A DNA stretch of 64,000 bases from Phaeodactylibacter luteus. Lineage in GTDB: Bacteria > Bacteroidota > Bacteroidia > Chitinophagales > Saprospiraceae. The stretch is from positions 124,001 through 188,000 of the forward strand of contig NZ_VOOR01000005.1 in NCBI RefSeq assembly GCF_007993045.1. Reading direction: 5' to 3'. The translations under genes were made by a program, and so were the position numbers. The notes under the pieces were generated by a model, which was not told the origin of the DNA, searched no databases, and saw nothing but the letters and a program-made list of their open reading frames with translations. This document shows, piece by piece, positions 1 through 9,901 of the stretch (positions are counted from its first letter, which is position 1; every line of letters begins with the position of its first letter).

Positions 1-3000
1 CTACCTCGCCCTGCCGGGATACCGCCCGTGGCTGCCCGCAAACTTCCAATACCCCCTTTAGCGTGTAAAGGTAGGCCCCTCCGGGGAGCGGCTGCCCTCG
101 GTAGTGGCCGTCCCATGGTCTATCTGGCTGGCTAGCCTGAAAAACCAGCCCTCCCCAACGGTCATAGACTTGAAGCTCGAAAGTGGACCACCTCAGGCTT
201 GGGGGGGAAAGCGCGCCAAACGCATCATTGGCCCCATCGCTATTTGGCGAAAATGCGTTGGGCAGGTACACTGCTGCAGCGGAAGCGGGCGCCTGTCCAT
301 CCCACACTGCATTGAAGTGCTCCTCTTGGCAGGCATCCGTCACCGATGCACGGTATAGGCCGGGCTCTGATAGCCGTATGGCCAAAGACGTATCCCCTGT
401 ACTCCAGGCTACCGCAAACCCCGGGCCCGCGTAGCGGCCTACCTGTAAGCTCGCCAGCGCTGTGCCGCAAGTATCCGGATCTAGGGACAAATGGGCATTG
501 AGCTCCGGCTCCTCGGGCACTTGCCCCCAAAGGCTGTCGCGGCACCCTGTACCATCCATGACCACCAACAGGTATTCGCCTGCAAATAAACCGCTCAGGG
601 TATCTGAAGGTGGGATTTCAGTGCCATTTAGCTCATACGACAATGGCGGTTCAGGGCTGCCAGCCAAGGTTATGCCCCAATCCCCATCCGGCTGTCCTGG
701 ACAGGCTGGGCTTACCCAGTCCTCTTCCACAGACCAATCGGATGCCAACGCTGCGGACACCGTGAGCAGGGAATCGCAGCCTGCTGCATTGGCTAGGATG
801 AACTCCCGGCTTTCGCCCAATGGCACTGGCACGCCCCCGAAAGAGGGGGTCTCTCCCCTGCAGGCAGTGATGGACAGGCTCCCAAAGGTAACGGGCAAAG
901 CCTCTACTTTCAATTCGACCAAGGAATCGCAGCCCGCTGGGGAAGGCAGTGCCAAAACCGTATCGGCACCAGCCTGAAACCATTGGGAGCCATAAGCTAC
1001 ACTATCCCCTTCGCAGGCTTGCAACGTCAGCGAGCCTTGGGGCAGCGCTACCGGGGCAGCGATTATCGTGAGCAGGGAATCGCAGCCTGCTGCGTTCGTC
1101 AGAGTAAAAACGGCGGTATCCCCGGGGGATAATACTTGCCCCATAAAGGTAAGGCTATCGTTGGCGCATACCGGCTGTTCGAGCACAAAAGCGCTTGGCT
1201 CCGCCACGGTAATATGGATCAGTTGTAGCGTGTCACAGCCAGGCAGGGCCCCATATACGCTCGTCAAAACAGTATCCGCAGTATAGGCTGCTCCCTCAAA
1301 CATGAAAGGCGAGCAACCGCTCAGGGCAGTATGCAAGGTATCGGGCATGCAGTCCAGTTGGAGCAGCCAGTTGAGGGCAAGGCTGTCCGCACAGCCGGCT
1401 AGTATGGTGTCTATCTGTACCACCGCAGCAGAGATGCCCTCGGGCAGGGCGAGTGTATCTATTTGTATAGACAGGGGCCCTTCTGGCAGCCCGCCAATCT
1501 GGTAGCTGCCATCGGCAGCCGAGTACGCTGTGCCCCCGGGCAGGTGGACGAGGGGCACGTCTGCCAGCACCGTATCCGCGGCATCTGCTATGCCATTGTT
1601 GTTTATATCCAAAAAGACTTGGCCCAGCACTGCCCCCTGAGCGGGGGCCAGATTTAGATAGAGCGGAGCGGACTGATTGCTGCAGCCCGATGTATCGGTG
1701 ACCTCTAGGCTGTACTGTCCACTTTGCTCCGCAATCAGCGGCACAGGCAGGGGGGTGGCAGCCCCCATTGGCAAGCCATTTTGCAGCCACTGATAGGAGG
1801 CAAGCCCGCTAATGGGGGAGATAGCGAACGTGTCAGGTGCGCACCCCCCATAACAGCCAGATGGCAAGGAGAGGACAGGCGGCCTGGCTCGTACGGCTAT
1901 TGGCACAGATACGCTTTGGCAGCCTCTCTCATCCGTTACCGTAACCTGATAGATGCCAGGAGTGGCTGCGGCAACCGACGTGGTGCCTATTCCGGGGAGG
2001 GCCCATTCGTAAGACCATGCAGGGTTGGGGCCTACGATGTCGAGCTGCACCCCGCTCAAGGCACAAAGAGGCTCTGGCTGATTGGCCGCTACGGTGACCT
2101 CAGGCGCAGGCCATACCCGTACTTGTATTTGCTCCTCCTGAAGGCATTGCCCAAGGCTATCGCTCACCTGAAGGCTGAATGTATGCCAGCCGGGTGCCAA
2201 ATCTGTGGCTCCAAATGTCCGGACAGGGCCGGCAGCGCCGTCTGCCCATTCGTACGCCCAACCTGCGCCTACCGGCCCGCGCAGCTCAAAGGGCTGGCCA
2301 TAGCAGACGGACAGGCTATCGGCAACAGGCGGGAGCCACTGTCCATCCTCCCCTTTGAGAAAGCCTTGTACTGGCCCGCGCAAAGCTTGCCCCAATACCA
2401 CCGGCACGATAGGGGGCGTGTACTGACAACCCGCCTCATCGGCAACCGTCACCTGGTACAGCCCTGTCTCTGTAACCTGTAGGGTATCGCCGGGCAAGCC
2501 CAAAGCCCAGAAGGCCTGCTCACCGCCCGGCGGGGCCATCAGCTGTAGCGTATCTCCGTAGCAGCCCAGGGTGTCTGAATAGGTAATCTGCCCGGACAAG
2601 GTGTTGGGCTGCACGTTCACGTCTTGAGCAAAAAACGAGAGGCAACCTAGGCGGTTCCGCCCCGATAAAGCCACTGTATAGGTACCGGGGTCGCCAAACT
2701 GATGGAAAACCACACTGCCCCTATCAAAGTGGCTAACCCCGCCGCCCGGGCTGCCAAAATCCCAGAAAAAACGGGTGCCCTCTTCTCCGTTGGCCTGAAA
2801 CTGCGACAGCCCGCCCGTGCAACGGGCTTCCGGCACTTCGAAGGATAAGCTATCCCCTCCGGCTACCCTGACCGCTTGCACAACAGTATCCCGGCATCCA
2901 GAAGGGTGCTGCACAGACAAGCTCGCCAAGTATTCCCCCTGCTCCGGATAGGTATGGCTGAGTTGGCCTGTTTCTGTAAAGATGCCTCCATCCCCGGTAG

Positions 3001-5167
3001 ACCATGTCAGGGATGCTGAAGCCTCTTCGCCCAGCCACTGTACCCGCTGCCTAAGGGCTGTTGGAGCTCCTGCACAAACTGTGTCTGACACAAAGTCCGG
3101 CTTAAGCCATACGGTATCTACCAGCGAGAGGCGGCAGGCAAAGGTATCTGCCCCAGACAAAAACTGCCCTGTGAAAGCCACTTGGGCGAAACCGGGCGCA
3201 GGGTATGCTCGTTCGGCTCCCAAACCGGAAAAAAGTGTGGTGCCCCCAGGCCCTTCTATCAGCCATTGCCCACTGCCTGCTACGTAATCGCCATTGGGCT
3301 CCACCTCGTAGTGCCGCACCGAGCAGCTGCCATAGGGTGTCACAAGGGCTGCTTCACCCCGACAAGGTGGGGTGGGGGTGAAGCATTCACCAACAATGCT
3401 TATAAGGTCAGATTGCGCATTGCAGCCTGCTCCATTGGCGAGCATCACCTGATATCCCCCGGGGGAAGTGGCTACAATGGACGGGCCAGAAGCCCCGCTG
3501 ATAGGCTGACCGTCGAACAGCCAGGTATAAGTATAGCCGGGCTCAGCAGAGGGGGCCCAAAGCGGCACCTGAATGGGGGACTGGCAAAAGGTATCGGGCA
3601 CCTCCGCAGAAATAGCTGCCAACGGAACTGGCAACTCCGCTATGCGGAAAGTGGTGTCTGCGGCACAGCCGTTGAAATCGGTGACAGCCACCTGATAAGC
3701 GCCCGCCGGGAGGGAGGGGGCAAACCCTGTGGACAAAACAGCCCCGCCCATATCCGACCAAGTGTAGCCATCGTAAGGTAAAGCGGTTGAAACAGTGGTT
3801 TGCTCGCCGGGGCAAACGGCAGGGGGCGGCACAACAGCAGGTACTGGCAAGGGGTTGACAGCCACCTGCAGGGCGGCCTCCTGGCCACACCGCTCTACCT
3901 GTAGCGTTGCGAAGCCGATATGATGCCATTGCAAGATGACAGAAGCCGTGCCCTGCCCACTGAGGATAGTGGCAGCCTCGGCCGGCTCCACCTGCCAATT
4001 GCAGGCCGTATTGCCGCCATCTGCTACCTCATAAGCCACGATCTGCCGGTTGCAGGCATTGGCTGGCCCCTGAAGCTGAAGCACAGGCAAAGGCGACACC
4101 CCCAAGCTGTGCTGAGCACCTGCGCATACAGCCCCTCCCTTTACCAAAGCCCTCACCTGATAGGGCGGCTCTGGGCCAAAGGCATGCAATAAACGCCGGC
4201 CGGAACGGTAGAATGTATCCTGCCCATCGGCCACTTCCCAATAAACAGCCAAGGCGGTATCTGCCAGCAAAGCTTGATACAGGTAGTGCGGCCCGGGGCA
4301 TATCACGCTGTCGCCAGCAATGCCCAATAGCCCGCTGCCATTGGGGTGCAGTACAAAATCAAGTACCTGGGGCGGGCTGCAGAGCCCTTCGCCGCCCGCT
4401 GCTTCAGCCCCGACCTGATAATGCCCCGAAGGCAGCGTACCCGGCAGGGTGAACACTTCTCCGCTGCCAGAGAGCACGATCTCTCCGGTGGCTGTTCGTA
4501 CTTCCCATACGGCTGCCTGGTTTGCTTCAAACACGGCGGCCTCCCCAGTGCAGCCCTGACTTGGGCCCGCCAAAGACAAGCGGGGCGGTAAACTGAACCA
4601 AAGCGTATCTGACAGGCTGCAGCCGCCAGAGAAATGCGCAGCCTCAGCAGCCAGCCATTGCAGCCCAGATGCTGTATCTGCCCAGCTCACCCTGATCTCA
4701 CCTTCCGCTGAGGATGCAGGCGAGAGTGCCCCTCCACTGCTCGCTGACCACTCCACGCCTACGCCAGGTGCGACGATACTCAGTCCATATACAGCTGAGG
4801 TGCCCGGGCATGACGTGACCGGAGTGGCTGCTCCTTCAAACAAGTAGCCTTGGAGCACATTGAAGCTGCCAGACTGAACAACTTCCTCTCCTGTCCCGCA
4901 TTCGGTAGCTATGAGCTGAACGCCTGCCTCAGGGCTGCCGGACAGCTCTACCTCTGCATAATCATCTTGCGGGCCGCCTCCATTGATCACAATAGCCCCT
5001 GCTAAAGCCTGCCAATTGAAGGGCGGGCACAGCCCTTCCTCCGCCGAGAGGGAAACCACCTCCCCCGGGCAATAGCTGGCATGGCAATCCCAAGAATATT
5101 GTGCTTGTGCATGCAGTACAGTGCATACGGCTAAAAAGAGCAGGCCGCTGTGTTTGATCTTGTGCAT
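1..5167 (-). CDS. Giant secreted PKD/SdrD-like adhesin with type-B T9SS sorting domain (partial, C-terminus outside window)
   Basis: From the ATG at 5165-5167 one reading frame stays open to base 1, giving at least 1722 residues; the stop lies just outside. The protein begins with a signal peptide (MHKIKHSGLLFLAVC..., cleavage near HAQAQ). The body is a string of Ig/PKD-like modules rich in paired cysteines; a PKD-type WDFG motif lies near residue 800. An SdrD B-like module with a DINNNGIADAAD calcium-type loop lies near residues 1175-1215, and repeated AGCDSLLT-type segments follow. The last ~80 residues match the gliding-motility C-terminal (CHU_C, type-B T9SS) domain: LPNAFSPNSDGANDAF, then VYDRWGGLVF and WDGHYRGQPLPGGAYLYTL. 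Known for the family: export by T9SS and attachment to the surface or release. Inferred role: adhesion or gliding. It is divergent from clpB. The ligand cannot be read from sequence. Confidence 0.88.
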   Translation of the reverse strand, partial: MHKIKHSGLLFLAVCTVLHAQAQYSWDCHASYCPGEVVSLSAEEGLCPPFNWQALAGAIVINGGGPQDDYAEVELSGSPEAGVQLIATECGTGEEVVQSGSFNVLQGYLFEGAATPVTSCPGTSAVYGLSIVAPGVGVEWSASSGGALSPASSAEGEIRVSWADTASGLQWLAAEAAHFSGGCSLSDTLWFSLPPRLSLAGPSQGCTGEAAVFEANQAAVWEVRTATGEIVLSGSGEVFTLPGTLPSGHYQVGAEAAGGEGLCSPPQVLDFVLHPNGSGLLGIAGDSVICPGPHYLYQALLADTALAVYWEVADGQDTFYRSGRRLLHAFGPEPPYQVRALVKGGAVCAGAQHSLGVSPLPVLQLQGPANACNRQIVAYEVADGGNTACNWQVEPAEAATILSGQGTASVILQWHHIGFATLQVERCGQEAALQVAVNPLPVPAVVPPPAVCPGEQTTVSTALPYDGYTWSDMGGAVLSTGFAPSLPAGAYQVAVTDFNGCAADTTFRIAELPVPLAAISAEVPDTFCQSPIQVPLWAPSAEPGYTYTWLFDGQPISGASGPSIVATSPGGYQVMLANGAGCNAQSDLISIVGECFTPTPPCRGEAALVTPYGSCSVRHYEVEPNGDYVAGSGQWLIEGPGGTTLFSGLGAERAYPAPGFAQVAFTGQFLSGADTFACRLSLVDTVWLKPDFVSDTVCAGAPTALRQRVQWLGEEASASLTWSTGDGGIFTETGQLSHTYPEQGEYLASLSVQHPSGCRDTVVQAVRVAGGDSLSFEVPEARCTGGLSQFQANGEEGTRFFWDFGSPGGGVSHFDRGSVVFHQFGDPGTYTVALSGRNRLGCLSFFAQDVNVQPNTLSGQITYSDTLGCYGDTLQLMAPPGGEQAFWALGLPGDTLQVTETGLYQVTVADEAGCQYTPPIVPVVLGQALRGPVQGFLKGEDGQWLPPVADSLSVCYGQPFELRGPVGAGWAYEWADGAAGPVRTFGATDLAPGWHTFSLQVSDSLGQCLQEEQIQVRVWPAPEVTVAANQPEPLCALSGVQLDIVGPNPAWSYEWALPGIGTTSVAAATPGIYQVTVTDERGCQSVSVPIAVRARPPVLSLPSGCYGGCAPDTFAISPISGLASYQWLQNGLPMGAATPLPVPLIAEQSGQYSLEVTDTSGCSNQSAPLYLNLAPAQGAVLGQVFLDINNNGIADAADTVLADVPLVHLPGGTAYSAADGSYQIGGLPEGPLSIQIDTLALPEGISAAVVQIDTILAGCADSLALNWLLQLDCMPDTLHTALSGCSPFMFEGAAYTADTVLTSVYGALPGCDTLQLIHITVAEPSAFVLEQPVCANDSLTFMGQVLSPGDTAVFTLTNAAGCDSLLTIIAAPVALPQGSLTLQACEGDSVAYGSQWFQAGADTVLALPSPAGCDSLVELKVEALPVTFGSLSITACRGETPSFGGVPVPLGESREFILANAAGCDSLLTVSAALASDWSVEEDWVSPACPGQPDGDWGITLAGSPEPPLSYELNGTEIPPSDTLSGLFAGEYLLVVMDGTGCRDSLWGQVPEEPELNAHLSLDPDTCGTALASLQVGRYAGPGFAVAWSTGDTSLAIRLSEPGLYRASVTDACQEEHFNAVWDGQAPASAAAVYLPNAFSPNSDGANDAFGALSPPSLRWSTFELQVYDRWGGLVFQASQPDRPWDGHYRGQPLPGGAYLYTLKGVLEVCGQPRAVSRQGEV

Positions 5168-5202
5168 AATAGCTGGTTTGGGTCGGCGCAGGTAGCGCGC
5201 CA

Positions 5203-5210
5203 CAAAGATA
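5203..5210 (-). promoter_or_regulatory. Putative Bacteroidota -7 element for the adhesin gene
   Basis: The minus strand reads TATCTTTG, a match to the Bacteroidota sigma-A -7 consensus TAnnTTTG, 36 bases upstream of the adhesin ATG. I see no clear TTTG -33 element at the usual spacing, so the call is tentative. Confidence 0.4.
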
Positions 5211-5358
5211 ACAAGCGAAAGTAGAGCGAGTGCTCTCTTTACGGCTCGTGCCCAAAGCAAGGCTGCGCACTGGCCGTAGGCTAGAAGGCATTCGTCTGTT
5301 CAAAGTTGCCCATTTGCTCTAGCGGGCTTATTTTGAGAACCGAAAACAAAACGGCTGC

Positions 5359-7965
5359 ATGACTTACGACAATTTCACCACAAAATCCCAGGAAGCCATC
5401 CAGAAAGCCCAACAGATGGCCGGCACCCTCAACCAGCAACAAGTAGACACCGCGCACCTCATCCGGGGCATACTCGAAGTAGAAGAAGATGTTGCCACCT
5501 TCCTCCTTGGGCAGTGCAACGTTAGCCTGACCGCACTTCGGCAGGGGCTGGAAAAGGACATCCGGAGCATCCCCAAAGTGCAGGGCGCAGAAAAGCAATA
5601 CCTGACCAAAAGTGCCAACAAAGCACTGAGCACTGCCAAAAACCTGCTTGCTGAATTTGGGGATGAGTACATTTCCATTGAGCTTATGCTCCTAGGCATC
5701 GCTTTAGGTGATGATAAAACCGCCCAGCTCCTGCAACAGCTGGGCGCAACAGAAGAAGGGCTCCGCACAGCCATAGCCGAACTGCGCAAGGGCAGAAAGG
5801 TCACGGACCAAAGTGCGGATGGGGCTTACCAGGCTTTGCAAAAGTTTGCCATCAACCTCAACGAGCGGGCGGAGAACGGGCAGCTTGACCCCATCATCGG
5901 AAGGGACGAGGAAATCCGGCGGGTACTACACATCCTCAGCCGGCGCAAAAAGAACAACCCTATCGTCATTGGAGAAGCAGGGGTTGGCAAAACCGCTATA
6001 GTGGAAGGCATCGCTTGGCGCATCGTACAGGGGGATGTCCCCGAGAACCTGAGGGAGAAAAAAATCCTTGCCTTGGACATCGCTGCGCTGATTGCCGGAG
6101 CCAAATACAAAGGGGAGTTCGAAGAGCGGCTCAAGGCGGTCATCAAAGAAGTCGCCGGCTCTAATGGGGAGGTCATCCTTTTCGTAGACGAAATACACAC
6201 CCTGATCGGCGCAGGTGGAGGCAATGGGGCGATGGACGCTGCCAACATCCTAAAGCCCGCCCTGGCCAGAGGGGAGCTCCGCACTATTGGGGCCACGACC
6301 CTAGATGAATACCAGAAGTATTTCGAAAAAGATAAAGCCTTGGTGCGCCGCTTCCAGACCGTACTGATCGAAGAGCCCAGCGTGGAAGATACCATATCCA
6401 TATTGCGGGGGCTGCAAGAGCGGTATGAAGTGTACCACAAAATAGAAATCCTCGACAGCGCCCTCATTGCAGCGGCAGAGCTCTCCCACCGCTACATCGC
6501 TGACCGCCATCTGCCGGATAAAGCCATTGACCTCATCGACGAGGCAGCGGCCAAGCTGCGCCTTGAGCTCGATTCTGTGCCGGAACTGGTAGACGAATGG
6601 GACCGCCGGGTGCGGCAATTGGAAATTGAGCGGGAAGCGCTGAAAAGGGAGGGCAACGATGCCAAAGTGGGCCTGATCAACGAGCAGATCGCCAATGCCC
6701 GGGAAAAGCGGGATGCCATCCGGGCCAGCTGGAAGAACGAAAAGGAGATTGTGGACACCATTCAGCACATCCGCAAGACCATTGAAGAGCTGGAAACCGA
6801 AGCTGCTAGGGCAGAGCGCAACAGTGACTTTGAGCTCGTGGCTAAAATCCGGTACGGGCAGCTGCAGGAGGAAGAAGCTAAGCTCAAGGCAGCCGAGGAA
6901 CAGCTCAATGCCCTCTCCGCTGAAAAACGGTTCACCAATGATCAGGTGACCGGCGATGACATAGCCGATATCGTTTCCCGCTGGACGGGCATCCCTGTCA
7001 CCAAGATGCTGCAGAGCGAAAAAGATAAGCTCCTGCGCTTGGAGGATGAGCTCCACCAACGCCTTATCGGGCAGGACGAAGCCGTGCGGGCAGTAGCGGA
7101 TGCTGTGCGCCGCAGCCGGGCAGGCCTGCAGGATGCCGACCGCCCCATTGGGTCTTTTATTTTCCTGGGCCCCACTGGCGTGGGCAAAACAGAGCTAGCC
7201 AAAGCCTTGGCAGAAGTCCTCTTCAATGACGAAAAAGCCATTACCCGCATCGATATGAGCGAGTATCAGGAGCGCCACGCCGTCTCCCGGCTGGTAGGCG
7301 CCCCTCCGGGCTATGTGGGCTATGACGAAGGAGGCCAACTGACGGAAGCCGTCCGCCGCCGGCCTTATTCTATCGTGCTCCTTGATGAGATTGAAAAGGC
7401 TCATCCAGATACTTTCAATATCCTGCTGCAAGTGCTCGACGATGGCCGCCTTACCGACAACAAGGGGCGCATCGCCAACTTCCGCAATACCATCATCATT
7501 ATGACTTCCAATATGGGCGCGGAGGTGATCTTGGAAAATTTTGAAGACCTTGTAGAGCTGCCAGAGGATAAACAGCCGGAAGTGCTCGACGCTACCAAAG
7601 AAGAAGTCTTCGAGCTCTTGGAGGAGAACCTCCGCCCCGAATTCCTTAACCGCATTGACGAGCGCATCATGTTCCTGCCCTTGACTCGGGAGGAAATCAA
7701 GGAGATATTGGGGCTGCTGCTCCGTAAGGTCCGCAATATGCTGGCTGAACAAGGGCTGAGCCTCCTCCTCACCGAAGCCGCAGAAGACTTGCTGGCCGAA
7801 ATGGGGTACGACCCGCAGTTTGGGGCACGGCCCATGAAAAGGGTGCTCCAGAAGTCCATCATCAATGAACTGTCCAAGCAGATCTTGTCCGATGATTATG
7901 CCGCTGGCGATACCATCGTAGTGGACGCAGAGGAGGGGCAGCTGAAGTTTGGCAAGCAGCCCTGA
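5359..7965 (+). CDS. clpB: ATP-dependent disaggregase ClpB (Hsp104 family)
   Basis: ClpB is a cytoplasmic hexameric AAA+ chaperone that, with DnaK, pulls polypeptides out of aggregates. The 868-residue length is normal for the family. Visible in order: Clp_N double repeat (1-145); first AAA+ module with Walker A GEAGVGKT (205-212) and Walker B VDEIH (276-280); a long charged coiled-coil middle domain (about 400-530) typical of ClpB rather than ClpA/C; second AAA+ module with Walker A GPTGVGKT (604-611); and the small C-terminal D2 domain with GARPMKR. No ClpP-binding loop is evident. The ATG follows an A-rich leader without a Shine-Dalgarno sequence, as usual in this phylum. It is monocistronic, divergent from the adhesin, and ends at a strong hairpin shared with the convergent protease gene. 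Confidence 0.98.
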   Translation: MTYDNFTTKSQEAIQKAQQMAGTLNQQQVDTAHLIRGILEVEEDVATFLLGQCNVSLTALRQGLEKDIRSIPKVQGAEKQYLTKSANKALSTAKNLLAEFGDEYISIELMLLGIALGDDKTAQLLQQLGATEEGLRTAIAELRKGRKVTDQSADGAYQALQKFAINLNERAENGQLDPIIGRDEEIRRVLHILSRRKKNNPIVIGEAGVGKTAIVEGIAWRIVQGDVPENLREKKILALDIAALIAGAKYKGEFEERLKAVIKEVAGSNGEVILFVDEIHTLIGAGGGNGAMDAANILKPALARGELRTIGATTLDEYQKYFEKDKALVRRFQTVLIEEPSVEDTISILRGLQERYEVYHKIEILDSALIAAAELSHRYIADRHLPDKAIDLIDEAAAKLRLELDSVPELVDEWDRRVRQLEIEREALKREGNDAKVGLINEQIANAREKRDAIRASWKNEKEIVDTIQHIRKTIEELETEAARAERNSDFELVAKIRYGQLQEEEAKLKAAEEQLNALSAEKRFTNDQVTGDDIADIVSRWTGIPVTKMLQSEKDKLLRLEDELHQRLIGQDEAVRAVADAVRRSRAGLQDADRPIGSFIFLGPTGVGKTELAKALAEVLFNDEKAITRIDMSEYQERHAVSRLVGAPPGYVGYDEGGQLTEAVRRRPYSIVLLDEIEKAHPDTFNILLQVLDDGRLTDNKGRIANFRNTIIIMTSNMGAEVILENFEDLVELPEDKQPEVLDATKEEVFELLEENLRPEFLNRIDERIMFLPLTREEIKEILGLLLRKVRNMLAEQGLSLLLTEAAEDLLAEMGYDPQFGARPMKRVLQKSIINELSKQILSDDYAAGDTIVVDAEEGQLKFGKQP

Positions 7966-7981
7966 CCGCATCCCCTTAAAC

Positions 7982-8023
7982 ACCAAAACGGGCTACAGCA
8001 ACAGTGCTGTAGCCCGTTTTGGT
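7982..8023. terminator. Bidirectional hairpin terminator between clpB and ctpA
   Basis: A perfect 19-bp inverted repeat (7982-8000 and 8005-8023) with a 4-base ACAG loop. The arms end in AAAA on one side and TTTT on the other, so it can act as an intrinsic terminator for both convergent genes. Confidence 0.9.
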
Positions 8024-8043
8024 ATGCCGGAAGGCAAGCTCGG

Positions 8044-9675
8044 CTATTGCCCAGCCAATACGCTCCGGTAGCGGCTCGTATCGCCTAACAGCGCAATAGC
8101 CTCCGCAATTTCCTGATCGTTGCGCAGCCCCATCTGTATCTTGCCCCGCTGATAGTAAAAACGGCTTGCAATCTCCTTTTCAATCAGGTCCTCGATGGTT
8201 TCCCGGTTGCGCTCCAGTATGCTCTGTTGGCTTTTGTTGATTTCGGCCTGCAGCTCGGCCAAATGATCGCCCAGCTCATAGCCTTCACGCGCGGCAGCAT
8301 CCTGGAATTTTTTCAGCAGCTTTTCGCTTTCCGTATCATATTCGAAAGCCTGCTCCTCAAGGAAGGATACAAAACGGCCGAATTCCTCGAACTGATACCC
8401 CTCCACAGCGCCTATGCTATCGAGGCCTAGGCAGTAGTCGGTCACAAAGTCGAAGATAAGGTGCTGCTCCAGCAGGCTGTTCACAATCGCTTCATCCGTA
8501 AACAAATCGATCACGATATCCGGCTTTACGCCCCCCCCATCGAGTACCCTACGCCCGTTGCGGGTTTTGAAGGGCGTACGCTTATCATCGGCGATATCTA
8601 CAGGCTCCCCGTCTTCGTACTCTACGCTTTGGATGCAGCGCCCGCTTGGGATGTAGTACTTGGCAGTAGTCAGTTTGACCTTCGAATTGTAGCCAATCTC
8701 GCGGGTATTCTGCACCAAGCCCTTGCCGTAGCTCCGCTGCCCGATCAGCACGCCACGGTCGTAATCCTGCATGACGCCGCTCACGATTTCAGAGGCCGAA
8801 GCTGAATTTTTGTTGATGAGCACCACCAAAGGGATTTCCTCATCTATAGGGGCTCCCATGGTGTTGAAGCTGCGGTCCCATTCGCGCACTTTCCCCTTTG
8901 TCGTCACTACGAGCTCTCCACGTGGGATGAACACATTAGAGACATTGACGGCTTCGGAAAGCAAGCCGCCGCCGTTGCCGCGCAGGTCGAACACCAGCCC
9001 CTTGAGGTTAGGGTTTTCAGCTTTGAGCTGCTGCAGAGCCTCTCCTACGTTTTTCCCAGCTTCCCGGGTGAAGGTAGTCAGGGCGATATAGCCTATGCCC
9101 TCGCTGATCATGCCGGAGTAAGGCACATTGGGCACCTGTACTTCGGTACGCAGCAGGGAAACATCAAACTCACTGTCCTGCCCAGGGCGGCTAATGGTAA
9201 GGGCTACCTCTGTACCGGGGAACCCCCTCAGCACACTGTTGATCTCCTCGGGGGTCTTGCCCACTGCATCCTTACCGTCCACGGCAAGGATTTTATCGCC
9301 TGGCCTAAGCCCCGCCTGATCGGCTGCCTGCCCTTCGTACAGCTCCGTGATGGTCACAAAGCCATCGATCTGCTCGCTGATGGCACCAATACCGTTGTAG
9401 CGCCCTTCTGTCATAAAGCGGTAGCGCTCAATTTCGTTCTCTGAAATGTAGTTGGTAAAGGGGTCAAGAGACCCCATCATTGCGTCTATCCCCGTGCGCA
9501 TCAGCTGCCCGGGGTCCACATCATCTACATAATAGGTATTGATCTCTTTGTAGAGGTTGGAGAAGATTTCCAGGTTCTTTAGGATTTCAAAATACTTGTT
9601 CCGGGGCGACATCGACGCCGACATCCCGATGACTACTACCCCTGCGATCAGGGCTATTTTAAAAATTTTCCTCAT
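8044..9675 (-). CDS. S41-family C-terminal processing peptidase (CtpA/Prc type)
   Basis: Periplasmic serine protease of the S41 family, which cleaves envelope proteins near their C-termini. It has an N-terminal hydrophobic signal or anchor (residues 5-20), a PDZ domain (about 95-165, with AGLRPGDKILAVDG) and the catalytic core. The motif NSASASEIVSG with GKGLVQ 25 residues on gives a Ser293/Lys318 dyad, the same spacing as in E. coli Prc. The C-terminal ~150 residues are a helical tail of the kind seen in Bacteroidota CtpA proteins. The gene stands alone between the clpB terminator and a divergent spacer (9676-9901) shared with the Omp85 gene. The substrate is unknown; a role in envelope quality control is inferred from the family. 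Confidence 0.93.
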   Translation of the reverse strand: MRKIFKIALIAGVVVIGMSASMSPRNKYFEILKNLEIFSNLYKEINTYYVDDVDPGQLMRTGIDAMMGSLDPFTNYISENEIERYRFMTEGRYNGIGAISEQIDGFVTITELYEGQAADQAGLRPGDKILAVDGKDAVGKTPEEINSVLRGFPGTEVALTISRPGQDSEFDVSLLRTEVQVPNVPYSGMISEGIGYIALTTFTREAGKNVGEALQQLKAENPNLKGLVFDLRGNGGGLLSEAVNVSNVFIPRGELVVTTKGKVREWDRSFNTMGAPIDEEIPLVVLINKNSASASEIVSGVMQDYDRGVLIGQRSYGKGLVQNTREIGYNSKVKLTTAKYYIPSGRCIQSVEYEDGEPVDIADDKRTPFKTRNGRRVLDGGGVKPDIVIDLFTDEAIVNSLLEQHLIFDFVTDYCLGLDSIGAVEGYQFEEFGRFVSFLEEQAFEYDTESEKLLKKFQDAAAREGYELGDHLAELQAEINKSQQSILERNRETIEDLIEKEIASRFYYQRGKIQMGLRNDQEIAEAIALLGDTSRYRSVLAGQ

Positions 9676-9901
9676 AGCTCAAGCTCTTTTTCTATCTTTT
9701 TGGGTTGCCCCGTGCTTTCCATGCAATAACGCAGCAAATAGCCGTTTCTATCTTAAAGGACACCACTTTGTATGTAAAAGATGCCTTTGGCGCGCCTAAA
9801 TGGTACTTTGCCCACATCCAGGGAAAACAAAGAAAGGGAGGGCACAAAACAAAAAGCAAAAATGAAGCCAATTTTGTTATCCTCCCCTCTAACTTTAATA
9901 A

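Noticed and set aside
1724-2482. A 252-codon plus-strand frame in the first 5 kb
   Set aside because: It lies opposite the adhesin coding frame, lacks protein-like sequence, and the minus frame is open from 5167 to base 1 with recognisable domains.
6301-7986. Two minus-strand frames of about 250 codons
   Set aside because: Antisense shadows of clpB.
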